A DNA stretch of 64,000 bases, from positions 17,762,788 to 17,826,787 of the forward strand of contig NC_092020.1 of assembly GCF_042242105.1 (NCBI RefSeq). The letters are read 5' to 3'. Source of the DNA: Pempheris klunzingeri (Eukaryota > Chordata > Actinopteri > Acropomatiformes > Pempheridae). The notes under the pieces are model-generated. The model was given only the letters and a program-made list of their open reading frames with translations. It searched no databases and had not been told where the DNA came from. Of this stretch, positions 58,276 through 64,000 are shown in pieces; the first letter of the stretch is position 1, and each line of letters starts with the position of its first letter. The translations under genes were made by a program, and so were the position numbers.

Positions 58276-60400
58276 TATTCCGTGTCTGTCCATCCTGGAG
58301 GAAACATCCCTCCTCTCTTACTCCACCTGGGGATTTTCCTTATCTGACCCAAGAGTCAAAGTATAGAGACCAACTCTTAGTCATCAGGTTTCCAGAGCTT
58401 GAACTAATGTCAACTTTCCTACATAGTCATTTTATGATATGAGGCTGAAAAAAAGCAAACAAATCCTCATATTTGTTCAGCAAACCACTGTTATACTCTT
58501 TTCCTTTGTTATCCATGCTGTCCATTCAAATATACTCCACACAAATTAGCGTTTGCAGGTATTTTGGGTTGGTTGCAAACTTGTTTGACATGTTGAATTC
58601 ATTTTGAACAAATTAAATATCATAATTCTTCTTCCAAGGTGGACTTGGATATGCTTTACATCTCTGATTCTGGATATTCTGGATATGCTCCCCCAGTTTT
58701 GCTCTGTGAGATCTTAACAGGACATGTGAGAACATTTAGTTAGTTCACGTTTCTGTAGACCAAAAACTACAAAGACAATGCTACATAGATGCTGGCTCTT
58801 AGAGGAATTGTTTGACTTTCTGTGAAGGAAATATTTTTTGGACACAGGTGATAACGCACATGTTACAGATCACAGGAATGCAGCGCACTCTCATTGCAGT
58901 TTTCTTTTCAGGTTTGCAAAGAAAATGCTGAATTTGTGCTTATAATGCAAAGCTTAGACTGCAACTCTCAAACGTTCCCTCAGTTTTTTGCAAAATCTTA
59001 AACATAAAAACCTATCCTGTTGATAGTGATAATGTCGTAGCACACGACTGCCCATTGCTGTCACAGCGTAAATTCCATTGAATTGAATCATTACAGGCCT
59101 CAGATACTGTTTGGTGTTTGTATAGAGATTCAAATTAGCTGTAATACTTACATAGGAATTAAATTTGCTTGTGTACATTCATGTGTGTGTCTTCATGTGT
59201 GTTTACATAGTTGTCCCGGATTTTAGCAGCGCTGCAGTGCAATAGCCTTAAGAGTTTATATCACAAGAAGTGAACAGTTTCCTCCAAGACTTTGGGGTTG
59301 TAAACAGTATTTCCAAAGGCGGTGATAAATGGAGCTTGCTTGGTGTAACTCTCCCTCACAGCGAGGCTAATTTTCTCTGAAGCAAACAGCTGCCTTCTAG
59401 TCGGGGCTGAGCTGTGCTGAACGGGCCAGGAAGAATTACTGTGACGATGAGAGCACTCAATGGTGACTGAGAGGGTGATTTGGGGGTTCAGGACAAACAG
59501 GCTCTGCTGTAGACGCAATTGAGTTCAATGGGCTCATTTTTAATAAATCCATCTCTAAATCTTATGTTAGTTTATGTTACTGTTCTTTCCCAACAATGCC
59601 AATTCAAGGCATTATATATATATAACTTTTGCTTCTGTTAAATATCTTACACTTAGCTTCTCAGTGGAAAACGTGTCAATTGGTGCACAGAAAAGAGGGT
59701 GAAGACACGAAGTGCTCAACACTCACCACAGACCACCGCTTCCTTTTCACTCGAGTGTCAGTTCTGATCAAGATTCGTATCAAGTCTCAGCTATATCCGA
59801 ATTTAACAAGATGTTTAAGATGTGTTTGAGGTTGGTGATAGATAGTTCAGCTCCTATTCACACTTACCTACTGCAGCTGATGCGTGACACTTTCTGCAGA
59901 CTTTAAATGTACATTTTGAGATGCAAATACTTAGCTGCTTGACTTAAACTTGCATGTGATACAGGAGCTTTCCTGTAATCATCACTTGAATCTTCAAGAC
60001 GAGGAAAAGAGAATTTCTTGACCTCTGCGGTGAAGCATTTGCTCATGACTAAATGTGGCCGACTTCAGTTTCATTTCTTTGCACCTCATACTGACAGGTT
60101 GTTTTATGGGGCTTTCTACTACAGGGAGAATAACTCCTCCACAAGTCAACAGCTTAACTGGCTCACTGAGACTGCTAATAGACTCACAATTCACTGTAAT
60201 TGTTTTAATGGATACAAAGAGATGTGAACTTTACCTCTGAGGTGGCACTCAGATTTTAATCACCATGCCTGGCCCACATTGTACGGTCAAAGTCTAAAGT
60301 AAGTGCATACCTGTCCAACTGTTTACCTACACCTCCAGCACTCCTCCGTCTCTGCAGGAGAAACCTGTCTATCGTCTTTCATGCTGTTTGAGGTGTGGCC
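58276..60400. other. Non-coding stretch
   Basis: AT-rich. Frames at 59261-59518 (minus) and 59629-59906 (plus) show no recognised family. No RNA gene or clear repeat was found. Confidence 0.4.
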
Positions 60401-60877
60401 CTCTGGTTGGATCTCGCTGCTCTCCCCTCCCCCGCTGCAGTCCTGTCCAATCCCTGCCACATGAAGAACTCACCTGAAACGATTTGCATTTAGGGCCGAT
60501 ACTCGTCGCTGATTGGCCAGGTGAAAGAACTCTGCCTCAGGGCTCCCCTACCAATGGCGACAGTGCTGCGTGACTCATAGGGAGAGGACCAAGTTGCTCC
60601 ACTACACTTCTCCTTTTTCTGCTTCAAACAGCAGCCATTGCATTGTCTTTCTTTCCCTCCTCCTCTCCAGTGTTGTTTTGTCGCTGTGAGAAAGAGGTGT
60701 GGGGCTGGCCAGTGGTCCACACCTTCAGCTTTGTCCCCCTCTGAACACACCTTGGATTATTCCCCGTTACCACTTTTGTTGTCTATTTTTCTCTTGATTT
60801 TCATTGGTTACTGAGATCGACACTTGTTCGGCTGCTATTATGGACTCTGTCACCCGAATCCTGTGTCTTTGAGGTTA
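60400..60877 (+). promoter_or_regulatory. Candidate promoter and 5' exon
   Basis: GC-richer island with inverted CCAAT 'ctgattggcc' (about 60510), a direct 'accaatggc' (about 60550), an AP-1-like 'gtgactcat' (about 60571) and a CT-rich stretch. The segment ends CTTTGAG at about 60872 before donor GTTAGT. A short upstream ATG frame (ATGGACTCTGTCACC) stops right at the donor. This is inference from signals only; the downstream gene is outside the window. Confidence 0.3.
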
Positions 60878-63540
60878 GTGATGAATAGTTCTCCCCCTCT
60901 TCACACTTACCTATTTTGATGGTTCTTGTTAGTAGAAACAACAAATGAGTTTTTAAGTTTAATCAGTATTACTGTATTGTGTATATTTGGGACTTGTGTT
61001 TGTAAGTGCACAGTCTGCTAACTTGGTAGGTCGCCATAATGTGCACCTTTGGCTGATGGTAGCGTTTTCATTCGCACACTTGGCGTATTAAGATTTTCTG
61101 AAGGGAGTTTTAACAAGTCACACAAGTTCAGTTGATATTCAGGAACATGTTTTTTTTAATTTTTATCCCTATCTAATGTCTTCCAAGCCTCCTCCTGTAT
61201 ACAATTTTGCTCAAGGAAACAGCAACAGGTTTTATATATTAAGTTTCATATATCAAACCTGTTTCCTCAAACTCATTCGACACTTTCTTTGACTCAACAG
61301 CGTGCAAGATCAGTTTGCCATTTTAAGAAGTAATACGAATGATCTTTTGCTGATATGTCTGATTGTTGCTTTTCTTTTATGAATTGTTGCCTTATATGGT
61401 GTGCTGAAGCAAGGGCGGGAACAGTATTTTGCAAGCCCCAGGACCAAGCCCACATATATTCTTCATGGTGTAGTAATCAGTAATTACTCATTGTGCTGAT
61501 ATTGATACATGATTGCTTTCTAAATGCAATGCAGTTGTCATTTTAAAAGTTAAATGCTGCATTAGTGGACCACTGCTGTGGTTTTGCTGTTGTTATGCAA
61601 TGCTTCATGCACCAAAATCTTCAGTTCATCAGAACAGAATGCTGCTCATCTTGTCATGTAGAGAGAGGCCCAGGAGCTATTAATTTCAATTCAAAGGGAA
61701 GTTTGAACCAACAGTATTTCAGCTTCCTCTTTTTTGCCTGTATTAGTTGACGTTGCCTAAAGTCTTTTTTTCCATCAACCAGTTACATTATTATGCTCAT
61801 TGTTATTGAGAATCTGTTTCTAAAAGTTGCTCAGTGCAGCGGAGATAAGAGCGAACTTCCTGTTTTACCAGAAATCTACTCTGCACTTTGTGTACCACAG
61901 AAGACATTGTGCACATACTACATCACTGAATAAACACAGGTATAGCTTGATCGACTCCCCACACACTTTTTAGTGTCTCCACATGCTGCTGCAGTATACA
62001 GCACAGAGCAAAGTGCGAAGCCCCAAACTACTGCAGTGCCTAACATTTTCATCCAATTTTGGTCAGACATTTTTATGCAGTTATATGCAAAATAACTAAG
62101 CTTGTGATTGTTTCATCAGTTTGGCATTCAGAATTGATTTTGTTGATGTAATGTCTGACGTAGCTTGCAGTTGGGGCCCAAGACAGGCAACTGAGGACAA
62201 AGCACTTCAGAGATACTAAATAAATATCTCAACAGGTTCAGTTACTGAACTATTATTAGGTTTAGATCAATTGGCCTTGCACTGGAAGAATAAGGGAATC
62301 GCTCTCTGTATTTGTATTTAACACTTGCTGTAGCATCAGCACATGACCCAGTGAGTGAATAGCTTTGTTGTGTTGAGCAGGCACGAGTTTGCATTTGACC
62401 TAACTTTTTCATCATATGCTGTGCCCACCCTGATTTGGATTGTAAATGAGGCCCTCGTGGCTCAGAGGATGAACTTGTACTGTAGGTGCTGTTTGGTGAA
62501 GCTTTTTGTGTGTGTTTTTCGTTCAGAGGACATAGGGGTTGATAAAGAAAGGGAGGGGGGCTCGACAGTAGTATCAGGTTGGCTCTTCTTTCAATACAGA
62601 GTCAACAAGTCTTAGCCTGTAATTAGATCATTAGGCTTGGGTGAAATGACGGAGGCGTTGCAAGAGAAGGGCATGACGAGAGGAGGAGGAGGAGGAGGTG
62701 GGGTGGAGTTTATTACTACAGCCCCAGCATGCCGAGATATGTAAAAAAGGAGGATTTATTCAGTTTCATGTTACAGGACCATGCTTTAAATGGAGTGAAC
62801 ACAGAGTCAACTTTGTATGGTTAAGTACAAACTGTTTTTTTATGGCTTGAACAGAATAAACACGGAGCCAACTGCAGTGTCATGTGACCAGGTACAAACA
62901 GGCTCTTTATCACAAAAAGGATCAAAAGTATGTCTTTCTCTATAGCAATAATACAAATATAATGCATCTGCATGGACTAGATATTATACTGATTGAAAGT
63001 AAGTGGCATATTAGCTCATCCTGTTTGGTCTTAATGTGGATATCAAGTGGAGAAATCATTAAATATTTTTGAAGGCATAACTGATATACTATTTGAAACC
63101 AAAAAGAGACAAGATTCTCATGGTAATCACTTCTACCATAACCTCTGATTACATTTATTGAGGGGGATGCGGGAAACTATTGAACTCATTGTGAAACTAG
63201 TACATAACGTGTTGTTGACCCACGATCATTATCTTTTAATAAGCCTGGCTGGAAAATGTTAATATGAGAAAGCTCAGTCAAAGCTTTCTCCTGTCATGTT
63301 TTGATTGTTTGCTTGGCTGTTTTATATTGCTCAAGGATTGATTTCATGTTTCCACGTCAGTTTCTCCATGTCTTCTTTGCCATATCAATTTCCATAGTAC
63401 ACTCTTTTTCTAGAGTGGATGGAGGCATAAAGGTTGAAAAGTATAAAGGCTTGTGACGGCAAGGCTTGTGACGGCAAGTTTGAACTCCTGTGACCAGCTG
63501 GGAAGAATTGGGTGGGGAAAAAGTTAATGTGTAACACACT
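60878..63540. other. Non-coding stretch
   Basis: AT-rich spacer or intron with a (GGA)n tract at about 62682-62700 and a tandem 15-bp duplication (GGCTTGTGACGGCAA) at about 63448-63477. No gene was recognised. Confidence 0.4.
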
Positions 63541-63544
63541 CCTC

Positions 63545-63665
63545 TGCCCTAACGGCTGCTGTCAAGGTGCCATTGAGCAAGGCACATACTGTGTTCCCAG
63601 GGGCTCCAGGCATAAATATGCTCAGCAGCTCAAAGCCACTCGTGTATCTGTGCTAATATATAGCA
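63545..63665. repeat. Dispersed repeat fragment
   Basis: 'aaggtgccattgagcaagg' and 'cccaggggctccaggc' resemble a phrase frequent in teleost interspersed repeats. Class uncertain. Confidence 0.45.
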
Positions 63666-63950
63666 GGTACGCACAGAAAACCCTCTTGATGATTAAAGTA
63701 AAAACGATTGAGCAACTGTCTCCCCATGTTGCAATGGTCTCATACTCGGAGCATGCTGGGACTGGCAGCCCATTTTCTGAAGTACATGTCGAACCAGAGC
63801 TGTGATCACATCTGAACACAGAGCCCAGTCCTGATGTATCTTGGTTTGTATCAGGGAAGCAGCAATGATGCTTTTTTTTCTTCTCATGCCTTCCTTGTCT
63901 GACACTTTCTCCTCCTGGAAAGGATGTGATGTAATGCTGGACTTTTCAGT

Positions 63951-64000
63951 GATTATTCAATTCAATTCAATTCAATTTTATTTGTATAGCCCAATATCAC
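63951..64000. repeat. (CAATT)n run and start of a dispersed repeat
   Basis: About four CAATT units lead into 'ttttatttgtatagccc', a very common start of a teleost interspersed repeat. It is cut by the window end. Confidence 0.6.

Overview
The window is nuclear DNA from a ray-finned fish, probably a percomorph teleost. The genes are spliced, with GT/AG junctions, vertebrate intron sizes and AATAAA poly(A) signals. The spacers are AT-rich and full of microsatellites, a Tc1-type transposon, hAT-like and foldback MITEs and LINE scraps of the kind I know from percomorph genomes. I saw no bacterial, plasmid or viral features and no CRISPR array. The species assignment is inference; the gene identities rest on protein motifs I can read.

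Layout. From 0.3 to 48.6 kb there are nine protein genes in an order matching the human Xq24 block: NKAP (+, 306-3543), NDUFA1 (-, 4802-6253), UPF3B (+, 7132-9790), RPL39 (+, 11753-14125), SOWAHD (-, 15317-16297), PTTG1/securin (-, 17039-18435), SEPTIN6 (+, 20656-36812), NKRF (+, 40912-44548) and UBE2A (-, 46270-48603). A tRNA-Glu(TTC) follows at 49424-49495. PTTG1 is the outlier: to my knowledge its human counterpart is on chromosome 5, not in the Xq24 block. NDUFA1/UPF3B and PTTG1/SEPTIN6 are head-to-head pairs that probably share promoter regions. NKAP/NDUFA1 and NKRF/UBE2A are convergent.

Functions. The genes are mostly housekeeping: an RS-rich nuclear protein (NKAP), a complex I subunit (NDUFA1), nonsense-mediated decay (UPF3B), a ribosomal protein (RPL39), an ankyrin protein (SOWAHD), the separase inhibitor (PTTG1), a septin, an RNA-binding NF-kB repressor (NKRF) and the RAD6-type E2 (UBE2A). 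They are not an operon or a single pathway; the grouping is ancestral linkage. Exons were assigned by joining frames at GT/AG junctions, and every joined length comes out at or near the expected family length.

From 49.5 to 64 kb I could not place a protein-coding gene. That stretch holds an internally deleted Tc1/mariner copy (57029-58238), a foldback MITE (53368-53795), microsatellites and two GC-richer spots ending in donor-like sites (about 50.1-50.38 and 60.4-60.88 kb). Those spots may be first exons or alternative promoters of a gene beyond the window. Nothing here is clearly a new biological system. The most interesting points are the unusual degrons of the securin gene, its insertion into the Xq24-type block, TTAGC/GCTAGC motif clusters near most promoters, and nested MITE/LINE insertions.
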